Positions 12,225 to 21,692 of a DNA stretch of 64,000 nt are shown here, one piece after another (the stretch's first letter is position 1; the number at the start of each line of letters is the position of its first letter). Position numbers and translations under genes: made by a program. The notes beneath the pieces were generated by a model, which was not told the DNA's origin, did not search any database, and was given only the letters and a program-made list of their open reading frames with translations. The DNA comes from Eutrigla gurnardus (taxonomy: Eukaryota > Chordata > Actinopteri > Perciformes > Triglidae), in contig OY741266.1 in NCBI GenBank assembly GCA_963514095.1, positions 5,602,522-5,666,521 on the forward strand, given 5' to 3'.

Positions 12225-15138
12225 GTGACTACTAAGAGAGTAAACATTGGGAAACTTGAACACACTGCTAACCTAAACAATCTCATTCCTGTTCTCTCAA
12301 AATCAAAGTCAACCTCAAAGCCTGTCAATAACACCATCAGGATGGGTCTGCTAAATGTAAGGTCTCTTAATAACAAATCATTTTTAGTCAATGATTTTAT
12401 TACCACTTCTAAACTTGATTTTATGTTTTTAACTGAAACATGGCTAGAACAAAATAACAGTGCAAGCATTCTGATCGAGACAGCACCCCCCAACTATAAT
12501 TTTATTGATGTTTGTAGATCTGGGAAAAGAGGTGGAGGGGTTGCTGCTATATTTAAAAATACATTTCAGGGGAAACAGATGTCCCTTGGTGTTTTTCCAT
12601 CATTCGAATATCTTTGTGCTGTGTTGAAATGCTCTCCCAGAGTTCTCCTGTTAATTATTTACAGGCCACCTAAATATTCGTCAAATTTTTTCGATGATTT
12701 TACTGAATTATTGTCTAGCATCTCCACTGATTTTGACTGCCTAGTTATAACTGGTGACTTTAATTTTCATATTGATGATTTGAATGACAAGGGTGCAAAA
12801 GAACTTTTTAATATTCTAGACACATTTGACCTTTCTCAACATGTGAAAGAGGCTACTCATTGTAAGGGACACACCCTGGACCTGATTATCACAAAAGGTC
12901 TCCATGTTTCTGATGTTTTTGTGACTGATCCTTCATTGTCTGATCACTTCTGTGTTTTCTTTAATATTTCTTTCATTCCTGACACACAAACAGAATCAAA
13001 TAAGGTCAAAAAGCGGTACATCAATGAACATGCCAATGTACTCTTTAAAAATGCCATTTCCTCGTTACCACCTCTAAACCCATGTCATGCTGATGATCTT
13101 GTAAACATCTTTAATTCCAAAATTCTGAATGTCATAGATGTCATTGCACCTGCTACGGTTAAAACAATTTCTGGTAAGCAAAAGGCACCCTGGAGAAAAG
13201 CTGCTGTTGTGACAGCCCAGAGAAGAGAGTGCAGGAAGGCTGAACGAATCTGGCGGAGTACTAAACTTCATATTCACCATGACATCTATAAAGAGAGCCT
13301 CCGGGCCTACAATTTAGTCTTAAAAAGTGCGAGAGAAACATACTTCTCCAATATCATAAACAACAACACTAATAAGGCGAAAACCCTATTTGCAACTGTT
13401 GACAGACTGACCAACCCCCCAACACAAATACCAGCTAAACTCCATTCCACGCAGAAATGCAATGAGTTTGCATTCTTTTATACTAATAAAATTGAAGGCA
13501 TCAGACGCGCCATCAATATCTCAAACAAAAAAGTTGGATCACCACCCTGTTCAGGCAAAAGTAACACAGCAATGATGGCAAGCTTTAATGCCATAGACTC
13601 TAAAACTCTAGTGGAAACGGTGACAAATCTAAAATCATCCACCTGCTGCCTTGATGCTTTACCTACCAACTTTTTTAAGAATGTTTTTGACTGCCTATCA
13701 ATAGACGTATTGCAAATAGTTAATAACTCCATTCAATCAGGCAATTTCCCAAAGGCCTTCAAAACTGCAGTCATTAAACCTCTTCTAAAAAAGCGGAGCC
13801 TAGATGCCTCTATTATCAACAACTACAGACCAATTTCAAATCTACCCTTCATAAGTAAAATAATTGAGAAAGTTGTCCTCCAACAACTAAATCACTTCCT
13901 GGCTTCAACTGGCTGCCACAACAACTTCCAGTCAGGATTTCGACCTTTTCATAGCACCGAGACGGCCCTTATTAAAGTTGTAAATGACATCCGTCTTAAC
14001 ACAGACTCTGGCAAAACTTCAATATTAATGCTATTAGACCTCAGTGCTGCATTTGACACTGTCGACCACTCAATACTCTTGGACAGGTTGGAAAACTGGG
14101 TGGGGCTCTCAGGCACAGTCTTAAACTGGTTCAAGTCATATCTACAAGATAGGAACTATTTTGTTTCCATTGGCGACTTTGTATCAGAACCTACCAATGT
14201 AACGTGTGGAGTCCCCCAAGGTTCAATCTTGGGGCCAACTTTATTCAACCTCTACATGCTCCCACTAGGACAAATCATGCAAAATAATAACATTGACCAC
14301 CATTGCTATGCCGATGACACCCAAATCTATGTAGCACTATCACCAAACGACTATCGCCCCATAGATCTTCTGTGCCAGTGCATTGAGCAAGTCAAAGACT
14401 GGATGTGCCAAAACTTCCTACAACTAAATGAGGACAAAACTGAGATAATTGTTTTTGGTGCTAAAAAAGAAAGGTTTAAAGTAATTCAACACCTTCACTC
14501 TCTGTCCCTGAAAACCTCAAACAAAGCCAGAAATCTTGGGGTTATTATGGATTCTGATTTACATTTCGACAGTCACGTTAAATCAGTAACTAAATCAGCC
14601 TACTATCACCTTAAAAAATGTAGCAAGACTTAGAGGGCTCATGTCAGCTCAAGACTTAGAAAAACTTGTACATGCCTTTATTACTAGTAGGCTAGACTAC
14701 TGTAATGGTCTCCTTGCAGGTCTTCCGAAAAAAACTGTCATGCAGCTACAGCTTGTTCAGAACGCTGCTGCTAGAGTTCTTACAAAGACCAAAAAATGTG
14801 AGCACATTACACCAATTCTTAAATCCTTACATTGGCTCCCTGTATGTCAGAGGATTGATTTCAAAATCCTCCTGCTCACATATAAATCACTACATGGTCT
14901 AGGACCGAAGTATATCACTGATATGCTCCCACTACATAAGCCTTCTAGACCACTAAGATCTTCTGAGACCAATCTGTTAGTGATTCCCAGAGTAAACAAC
15001 AATCACGGGAGAGCATCATTTAGTCACTATGCAACAAATGGCTGGAATAAACTTCCTGAAGATGTAAGACTTGCCCCAACTCTGACCACTTTTAAAACTA
15101 GACTGAAAACTTTTATGTTCACCATAGCTTTCTGCTAA
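12225..15138 (+). pseudogene. LINE ORF2: APE endonuclease plus reverse transcriptase, one frameshift
   Basis: The first frame (12225-14633, 802 codons) begins with an APE-type endonuclease: 'LNVRSLNNK', 'LTETWL', 'GDFNFH' and the closing 'SDHF'. The reverse transcriptase follows, with 'YRPISNLPFISKIIEK', 'GFRPFHSTETALIK', 'LDLSAAFDTVDH', 'GVPQGSILGP' and the catalytic 'YADD' at about 14306-14317. The frame stops at 14633 and the expected C-terminal part ('MSAQDLEKLVHAFI...') resumes in another frame at 14641-15138. The break is at a run of six A residues (14613-14618), where the family pattern fits five. Apart from this the ORF is open, so a single slip, or a sequencing error, separates it from a complete ORF2. 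Confidence 0.85.
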
Positions 15139-16250
15139 ATCTTTTAATGTCTGCACTGTTTTTAATTATTGCAAATATGTTTTTATTCTATTTTCTTTCT
15201 GTAATGCATTTTTAGAATTTTTATTATTTTCTTTTAATTCTTCTATTTTTTTTTTTTTTTCTTTTTTCTTCTCACTTTGTTTTATGATGTGAAGCACTTT
15301 GAGTCTGCCTTGTGTATGAAATGTGCTATACAAATAAAGTTGCCTTGCCTTGCCTTGCCTACAATGACGTAATGGCAAAATTGTCATAATTACAAAATTA
15401 GTCAGATAGTTCTCTTGTTCACAAGATCATGTATTTGGAACGTGAAGAATATCAGTTCATTTCCAACTGTTATTTTTAGTGTACTCAGCTGTATGTTGCT
15501 GGTATGAATGAACCAGCTTCCCCTGCTCTATCATTCTGAAATGACAGCACGTCTGTTGTATTGAAATGTATTGTATTATGTAATTATATTTGCTTAACAA
15601 TGTCACCCTCCCAGGCTTTCTTTCTCTTTGTCAACACATCTGGGCTTTCAATGATTCCTTTTCCATGCCATTCACAGTTCCTCAGCTTCCTACTTAGACT
15701 GTGTCCACATACACTCAGAGGTGAAGTTAGTGTATAACAGCATTGTCACAGTAATTGCTGGGCTCATATATGTGCTTGTTGTTCAGGGAGCCGAGAGACA
15801 AATTTGTTTCCTCAATGTAAGAAAAGCTCCAGCCTATTCTTCCCTGTGCTGCCTCTGTGGGGTGCTACTCATTGTCATAACACCTGGCTTCCATGCCTCT
15901 GAGATGTAAACTACTTGGCAGCATAAGTGTGTGTGTGCGCCTGTGTGTGTGTCTGTGTGTGTACCTAAATAAGCAAAACCAAATTGGTGTGAATGTGTGT
16001 TAGAGGGAATGATTCTGTGAATGTGATTGTTTTGTGTCAGGGAGAGAAAGTGGGAGTGTGTGCGTGTGTGTGTGTGTGTATTACAGTATGAAGGAGATAG
16101 ATCAACAGTGTGTGGCATTGATAGATTGAGCTATTTGTTTTTCATCTCAGTGGTGTAAGCTAGTTACGACGGGCTCCAGTGCACACTATCATACCAAGCC
16201 CTACATCCTCAATGCATCCTGTATTTAGCGTTTTGCAATAGACATCATGT
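15139..16250. other. LINE 3' UTR and tail, then no gene; GT-rich microsatellite
   Basis: The LINE 3' UTR with a T-rich tract (15245-15275) and the TTGCC tail end at 15360. The rest has no recognised gene. Imperfect GT/TGTG repeats lie at about 15927-16080. Confidence 0.6.
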
Positions 16251-16254
16251 TTAC

Positions 16255-16400
16255 AGCACTACAGTTGCATAATATGGTGGCAGAAAAACAGCGGAAACAA
16301 GTTGTCACAGACACCATCTTGTTGTGCCATAGGAAGTAAGATGAGGAATAGAAAAAAAGATTGTGATCTTTATAGAATACCGACGTTGAAGATGCCCTTT
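16255..16400 (+). pseudogene. THAP-like N-terminal exon fragment, copy 1
   Basis: Just downstream of 'ggtggcagaaaaacag', a frame reads CCAIGSKMRNRKKDCDLYRI. This resembles the start of a THAP zinc finger (C-x-x-x-G-C-x-N, later Y/F-R-I/F-P), with the second cysteine changed to Ser. A homologous stretch lies at 27640-27790. THAP domains occur in host genes and in P-element-like and Kolobok transposases, and which source this is cannot be told from so short a piece. Confidence 0.35.
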
Positions 16401-17132
16401 GGTCCTGAAACACAGCTAACAGTGGTGTTCACTGACCTATTCAACATCTCCCTGATACAGGCCACTGTCCCAACCTGCCTCAAGTCAGCCACAATCGCTC
16501 CTGTGCCAAAACAGACATCAATCAGGTCACTGAACGACTATCGACCAGTGGCGCTGACTCCGGTAGTGATGAAGTGCTTTGAACGACTTGTTGTTGCACA
16601 CATCAAAAACAAACATCCCACCCTCCTTGGACCAACACCAATTTGCCTATAGGATGCGGTGTCACTGGCCCTCCACACTACCCTGACACACCTGGATCAG
16701 CGGGACAGCTACATGCGGATGCTGTTCATAACCTGGCCACGAAACTGATCCATCTGGGCCTTAACACACACCTATGAAGCTGGATCCATGATTTCCTCAC
16801 CCACAGACCACGGACTGGGCGCAGGTGGAAACATGTCTCCACCTCCATCACAGTTTGCAGACGACACCGTCGTGGTTGGCAGAATAACCAACAACAATGA
16901 GTCAGCCTATAGAGCAGAGGTCGAGAACCTCGACAGCTGGAGTCAAGACAACAACCTGATCCTCAACGCGGCAAAGACTAAGGAGATGATCCTCGACTTC
17001 AGGAGGCTGAAGCCCAATGTCCACCAACCCATTAACATCAGCGGCAAGACAGTGGAGGTCGTGCAAAGCTTCCAATACTTCTGTGTCCACATCAACCAGG
17101 ATGCAACCTGGTTGAATACAGGGCAAACCTGA
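16395..17132 (+). pseudogene. CR1/Rex1-like LINE reverse-transcriptase remnant
   Basis: Frame 16302-16652 carries 'VPTCLKSATIAPVPK' and 'NDYRPVALTPVVMKCFERLV'. Frame 16788-17132 carries 'FADDTVVVGRI' and 'NLILNAAKTKEMILDFRR'. These are RT blocks of a CR1/Rex1-type non-LTR element, with the middle deleted and the frames broken. No 5' or 3' end is recognisable. Confidence 0.65.
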
Positions 17133-17136
17133 GCCA

Positions 17137-17395
17137 GCCCTAACTATAAGTGTTGTCAAAGAGAAAGGTTTTAAGCCTACTCTTAAATGTGGGAACGTTG
17201 TCTGCCTCCCGAACCAGAACTGGAAGACGGTTCCACAGAAGAGGAGCTTGATGGCTGAAAGCTCTGGCACCTGTTCCAATTTTGGAGACTTTAGGAAGTA
17301 CAAGTAAGCCTTTATTCTGAGAGCGTAGTGTTCTAGTAGGACAGTAGGGTTTAATGAGCTCTTTAAGATATGATGGTGCCCGGTTCATTAAGAGC
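17137..17395 (-). pseudogene. Antisense LINE ORF2 C-terminal fragment
   Basis: The minus frame 17140-17388 reads 'APSYLKELIKPY', 'ARAFSHQAPLLWNRLP' and 'FKSRLKTFLF'. This is the usual C-terminal end of L2-type ORF2, comparable with 'LWNSLP' and 'FKSLLKTHLFS' of the LINE at 24648-25130. It abuts the plus-strand RT remnant, so two different LINE scraps meet here. Confidence 0.65.
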
Positions 17396-18100
17396 CTTGT
17401 AAGTGAGGAGTGTCATCATTCATTGCCGTAATAAACACTATTACTGCTTTGTACATGTTATGGAAGTAAACTCAACAGCGTCCTGTCTGAGTTTATACCT
17501 CTACCTGGAGGGGGATGTTACCATTCATTGTCTATGTAAGAAGCTGTGCAACACCTTCGCGTCGCGTTGAGTTTCGAGAGACAGGGCGCCGCCTCCCGCG
17601 AGTCCTAAATGTAACGTCTCCGTCGAACAAATAAACAACACTGCAGAGACAGAAATAGTCTCGACACCAGGGCTCTCAAACACACGCATTTCAACCTGTT
17701 CACATGCCACATGTAGTATTTCTCACGCAGACAAATTACCGGAATAATTAAAAAAAAATGTATCTAATTAATTAGAGGCTTTGTAATTAATTAATCGCAT
17801 TTCAATCGCATATAAATATTTGACCTAAGAACAGTGAGAAGTAATTTTTTTCACATGGATTTTTAGTATACCATTGAATAATGACTGAATACATAAGCTT
17901 AAGCAACAAAATATTGTTTAGTTTTGTTCAACCAAGTCCAACAGACCAGTGCAATTTTTGCCATTAAGTGTAATTAATTAATTAAGTTAAAGTCCCGGTA
18001 TTAATTAAGTTAAAGTCCCGGCCCTAGTTACATTACTTCACATTAGTTTGGGGGGACATTTGTAATGTCTTCTTGTTTGGGCCTGGTGTATTTGTAGCTC
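17396..18100. other. No gene seen
   Basis: An AT-rich stretch contains a short direct repeat, 'ttaattaagttaaagtcccgg', twice near 17985-18020. It may include the 5' leader of the following Gypsy element, but no LTR boundary is recognised. Confidence 0.35.
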
Positions 18101-18103
18101 ACT

Positions 18104-19730
18104 ATGGCAGGTATAGAGGATTTTGTTGCTTCGCCGTGTGAGGGTTTTCTAGACGGTTGTACTAAAGACCAGCTTTTGAAGGTTGCTGAGAAGTATGATA
18201 TTGATGTGACTGGTCTTAGTGATAAATGTAAAGGTAATGTAAAGGCTCTGGTAAAGATGCAGTTGATTAGTAAAGGGGTGCTGGTGGTTAAACAGGGAGA
18301 GTCTGGTGAGCCACAGGCAGCACAGTCCTTTAGGGTTCCATCAGGTAATTTCACTTTTGAGCAGCAGAAAGAATTGCTATTGTTACAGCTTGCTCATGGA
18401 AAAGCAAAGGATGGAGCCTGAGAAGCAAATTGCAATCGAACACTTGCGGCGTGAGACAGAGCAGGCAAAGATAGACTTGCAGGCTACTAGGCTTGGGTTA
18501 GTCAGAGAAGGTAAGCTGTCTGGAGAGGTTTGGCAAAGGGGGGATGGTTCATCTTCACCATCAAAGTCCCCTGACATAGTGAGTAGTCTGCGTCTCCTGC
18601 CTCAATTCAATGAAAGAGATCCGGATGTGTTTTTTTTCTTTTTTTGATCGGCTTGCAGAAGCAAGAGGCTGGTCAGATTCTGACTGAACATTGCTGCTGC
18701 AGTGCGTGTTGACAGGGAAAGCACAGGAGGCGTATGTGACTTTGGGCTGTGACCTCACATATGAATCAGTAAAGGCTGCTGTACTGAAGGCGAATGAGTT
18801 GGTCCCAGAAGCTATCGCCAGCGTTTTAGGACATGGGAAAAGAGGGCTAACACATGGAGTTTGTAAGGGAGCTGACTAATCATTTCAATTGTTGGTGTGT
18901 AGCCTCAAGTGTTGATAATTTTGAGGGTTTGTGCAATTTGATCATCCTGGAGCAATTTAAAGGCACTCTGCCCAGTCAGGTTGCCACATAATTTAAAGTG
19001 GCCATATTATGAAAAAGAGGTTTTCTCTGGTCTCTACACCTATAAACTGGTCTTCCCGCGTGTCCAACAGAGCACCGTGCACGGCGGTGCGGGTCTTGTC
19101 TCTTGCATTTCATTTTTACGGCTACGGTCCGTGTTAGCTTCTATGTGTGTGCTAACCACTTCACATCGGGCTGCTTCAGTAACGAGGGTCAGTACAAAGC
19201 TGGCTTTGCCTCGACACTGACCCTAGTAAAAGGATCTGTCCCCACAATACGGGCCCCAGCAACTTCACATGAGCCACATAGGCGAGCCATAGTGATACAT
19301 CCACGTAAACATTGCCAAATGCTGTAGAGTAGTGCAAGCCTTCCTCTCCATCTCTCTCCGAGTAGGCTGACAGACGGAGCTCATTAGCATTTAAAGGTAC
19401 AGACACAGAAGCAGCATGTTCTCAGTAGAGCTCATTTGAGCAACTTTTAGACAGCTGAAATTCAGGACCGAAGATGGGTTTGGGGCAATGCATATCGAAA
19501 ACAGTGTTGTTGGACCTCTGTCAGCTGTGTGGAATTGATGAAAACAGTATAATATGGGAACTTTAATGAGCGTAAGGTTACAACTACTGCAGAGGCTGCA
19601 GGGCTGGCTGATGAGTATGTGCTCATTCATAAGGGCCAACCAGGTGAGCCTGGAAGGGAACCTGTGAGTTTTGCCGTTTCCTCAGGTAAGGTAAAGGGCA
19701 GCACCTCGGAAGGGAGAGGATGTGTGTAAC
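18104..19730 (+). pseudogene. Gag of Gmr1-like Gypsy element, frameshifted and interrupted
   Basis: The first frame starts MAGIEDFVASPCEGFLD and contains 'FTFEQQKELLLLQLAHGKAK'. It then shifts by one base near 18412 into a frame with 'RETEQAKIDLQATRLGLVREG', 'RLLPQFNERDPDVFF', 'LLQCVLTGKAQEAYVTL' and 'AVLKANELVPEA'. This is the gag type common in fish Gypsy elements that start with a short N-terminal helical domain. There is a T-rich slip at about 18630, further stops follow, and a 566-bp TTAA element (18997-19562) divides it. After that insertion 'TTAEAAGLADEYVLIHKGQP' resumes the gag. Confidence 0.7.
18997..19562. mobile_element. TTAA-flanked MITE inside the Gypsy gag
   Basis: TTAA at 18993-18996 and at 19563-19566 flanks the ends AGTGGCCATATTATG and GTATAATATGGGAACT, which are imperfect inverted repeats. 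The gag reading resumes directly after it, which fixes the boundaries. The TTAA duplication allows piggyBac or Kolobok. It encodes no protein. Confidence 0.7.
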
Positions 19731-19734
19731 TATT

Positions 19735-20520
19735 TGACCAGGGATATTATTTTTCCTCACACCTGTTAGGCCAAGTGTTAAAACTCCTGGGAATTAGACA
19801 TAATCAGTCTTCAGCCTATCACGCTCAGAGTCAAGGCGCTCTGGAGCGCTTTCATCTAACACTTAAGTCACTTTTGCGTGCGTACTGTACTGAACTTGAA
19901 GGGGACTGGGAAGAAGGGCTTCCTTGGTTGCTTTAGCTGCACGGGAGGTAGTGCAAGAAAGCACAGGGTTTAGCCCAAATGATTTGGTGTTTGGTCATAC
20001 TGTAAGTGGTCCACTGTCTGTGTTTAAGGATGGATGGAAGGGGTCAGATCCACCCACTAACTTAATTGACAATGTCAATGGGTTTAGGCATAGGCTATAC
20101 ATGGCTAGGGAGCTGGCAAAGCAAATGTTGGCTACATCACAGGCTGAAATGAAGGAGAGGTATGATCGCAGAGCTGAGCTGCGTGAGTTTGGTGAGGGCG
20201 ACCGAGTTTTGGATCGGTGTCCATTGGTGAGTTCACCCTTCCAGTCAAAGTTTATGGGACCTTATACAGTGGTTAAACGAATTTCAGACCAATACTATTT
20301 AATTTCAACTACTGATCGGAGGAAGTCAGTCAAACTGTTTCATGTGAATCTGCTTAAACCCTACTATGCTCACTCTTCCAGTGTATCCGGTGCTGACCAG
20401 CAGGGGTCAGTGGCAGTGAGTCCTGCCTTGGTAGTTGGTACAGTGGGAGTGGTTTCAGGTGAGTGTGAGTGGATGATGTTCGTTAGCCAGATGAGGGGGT
20501 GTTGTCAGGCCAGTTGAAAA
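19735..20520 (+). pseudogene. Integrase C-terminal half of the Gmr1-like element
   Basis: Broken frames at 19735-19925 contain the end of the catalytic core ('SAYHAQSQGALERFH' type). An open frame at 19924-20517 then reads 'REVVQESTGFSPNDLVFGH', 'EMKERYDRRAELREF', 'GPYTVVKRISDQYYL' and 'KLFHVNLLKPYY'. The last block is the usual end of the Gypsy integrase GPY/F module. The N-terminal zinc-binding region and most of the DDE core are deleted. Confidence 0.75.
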
Positions 20521-20765
20521 ATTCAGATACCTTGAATAACCTAGAAGGGTTGGTTGGCCATTTGCCAGAGGCCCTGCAACAGTTTGCGGTTTATGGTGAG
20601 TCTGGTGTGGCACCTGTTGTGGTCTACACAGACCACAATCCACTAACCCGAGGCTGATTAGGTGGTCGCTGTTCCTTCAGTCGTTTAATCTGGACATCCG
20701 ACACATTAAAGGCCGTGATAATGTGGTTGCAGATGCACTGTCTCAGGCTCCAGTGAGGGAGTAGG
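20521..20765 (+). pseudogene. RNase H end of the Gmr1-like element, downstream of integrase
   Basis: After the integrase a frame continues with 'LKNSDTLNNLEGLVGHLPEA' (the linker normally found before RT in this group). It then jumps to 'VVYTDHNPLTRG' and, in a shifted frame, 'HIKGRDNVVADALS'-type sequence, which closes RNase H. Thus RT is deleted but the linker and RNase H end remain in the integrase-first order. Confidence 0.65.
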
Positions 20766-21097
20766 AACCTGTTCGCCTTCTGTTCTCCCTTCCACCCTGT
20801 GTTCATTGAAATCTGCCCTAATAGGTTGGGATGTTGCTGGTTTGGGGAATGGATATTGGGACTGGCAGATAAGTAAGTAGACTATAATAATTGTAGTATT
20901 TCGTTGGTTGTGTAGTTCTCACTTTGGTTGGTATTATGTTGTTGTGAAGTAGATCCTGTGAGGACCCCTGTCTCTCCCTCTTCTGACATCAGCAGGGTCG
21001 TCAGCAGCATTGGCACCATCTGGGCACTGAGAGTCTGGGTGCTTGTAACACTCCTGGTGCTCAGTAGCGGGGTGCTCTCCTCCCAGAGACACCTTAG
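20766..21097. other. No gene seen; may include the Gypsy 3' region
   Basis: No coding or LTR signature that I can delimit. Confidence 0.3.
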
Positions 21098-21339
21098 CTG
21101 TGTCCCAATTCAGGGTCTGCAGCCTTCGGAGGACCCAGCCTACGCGGTCTACGGAGGCAACGCCTTCGGAGACTCCTCCAAAGGCTGGGTCAACCGTCGG
21201 TAAATGGGACGGTCTAACCTACGGAGCATTTCCTGATTGCGTCGCAACGTCATCACTTCTGCCGGCCAAGCCCGGGAAAAACACCGGTCAAAACAAAAAT
21301 ACGACAGAGGACAATGATGGAGCCAGAGTTTATTTTTAT

Positions 21340-21358
21340 TTTTATATATATATATATC

Positions 21359-21390
<32 letters not shown>

Positions 21391-21505
21391 GATATGTATA
21401 TCTATATATATATATATGAATGTGAGCGTGAATGGTTGTCTGTCTCGCTTATCCTGAATACAGGATAAGCGGTAGACAATGGATGGATGGATGGATGGAT
21501 GGATA

Positions 21506-21545
<40 letters not shown>

Positions 21546-21550
21546 TTTTC
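21340..21550. repeat. AT microsatellite, LINE/SINE 3'-tail scrap and GGAT repeat
   Basis: TA repeats (about 21342-21417) are followed by 'gcttatcctgaatacaggat' and 'aagcggtagacaatggatgg', the usual 3' tail of an abundant fish retroelement. Then come a GGAT run (about 21480-21504), AT repeats and a T run of about 20. Confidence 0.75.
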
Positions 21551-21692
21551 CGAGGAAGAGGAGAGGCGGCTGCGGCGTCACCGGCGGCTTGTTAATCTCC
21601 GGCTGGGAGAGAGCCGTGGGGAGGTAACGTTAAAGCTGTTATTTTAACCCATATAAATGTTCATAGATAGCTAGCGTAGTACGTGGTAATTA

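Larger units (their letters stand above)
10010..15360 (+). mobile_element. Nearly full-length L2-clade LINE
   Basis: The order is a 5' region (start uncertain, about 10010-10100), ORF1 at 10365-12137, an 87-nt gap, ORF2 (APE endonuclease plus reverse transcriptase) at 12225-15138, and a short 3' UTR. The 3' UTR ends 'gtgctatacaaataaagttgcc' followed by a TTGCC tandem tail at about 15340-15360. A microsatellite tail instead of poly(A) and this 3' UTR stem are typical of L2 elements. ORF1 is open and ORF2 carries one frameshift, so the copy is young but probably defective. Confidence 0.85.
18104..20765 (+). mobile_element. Decayed Gmr1-like Ty3/Gypsy retrotransposon (gag - integrase - RNase H order)
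   Basis: Three coding blocks lie on one strand: gag (18104-19730), the C-terminal half of an integrase (19735-20520), then the end of RNase H (about 20580-20765). Ordinary Ty3/Gypsy elements have integrase last. Gmr1-like elements of deuterostomes are known to have integrase before RT-RNase H, which fits this order. Most of protease, the front of integrase and nearly all of RT are deleted, and a TTAA element sits in gag. LTRs were not identified. Confidence 0.7.

Noticed and set aside
20521..20765. RNase H fragment as evidence of a second, separately inserted Gypsy copy
   Set aside because: The linker normally found before RT in Gmr1-like elements directly follows the integrase, so one element with an internal RT deletion explains it better.
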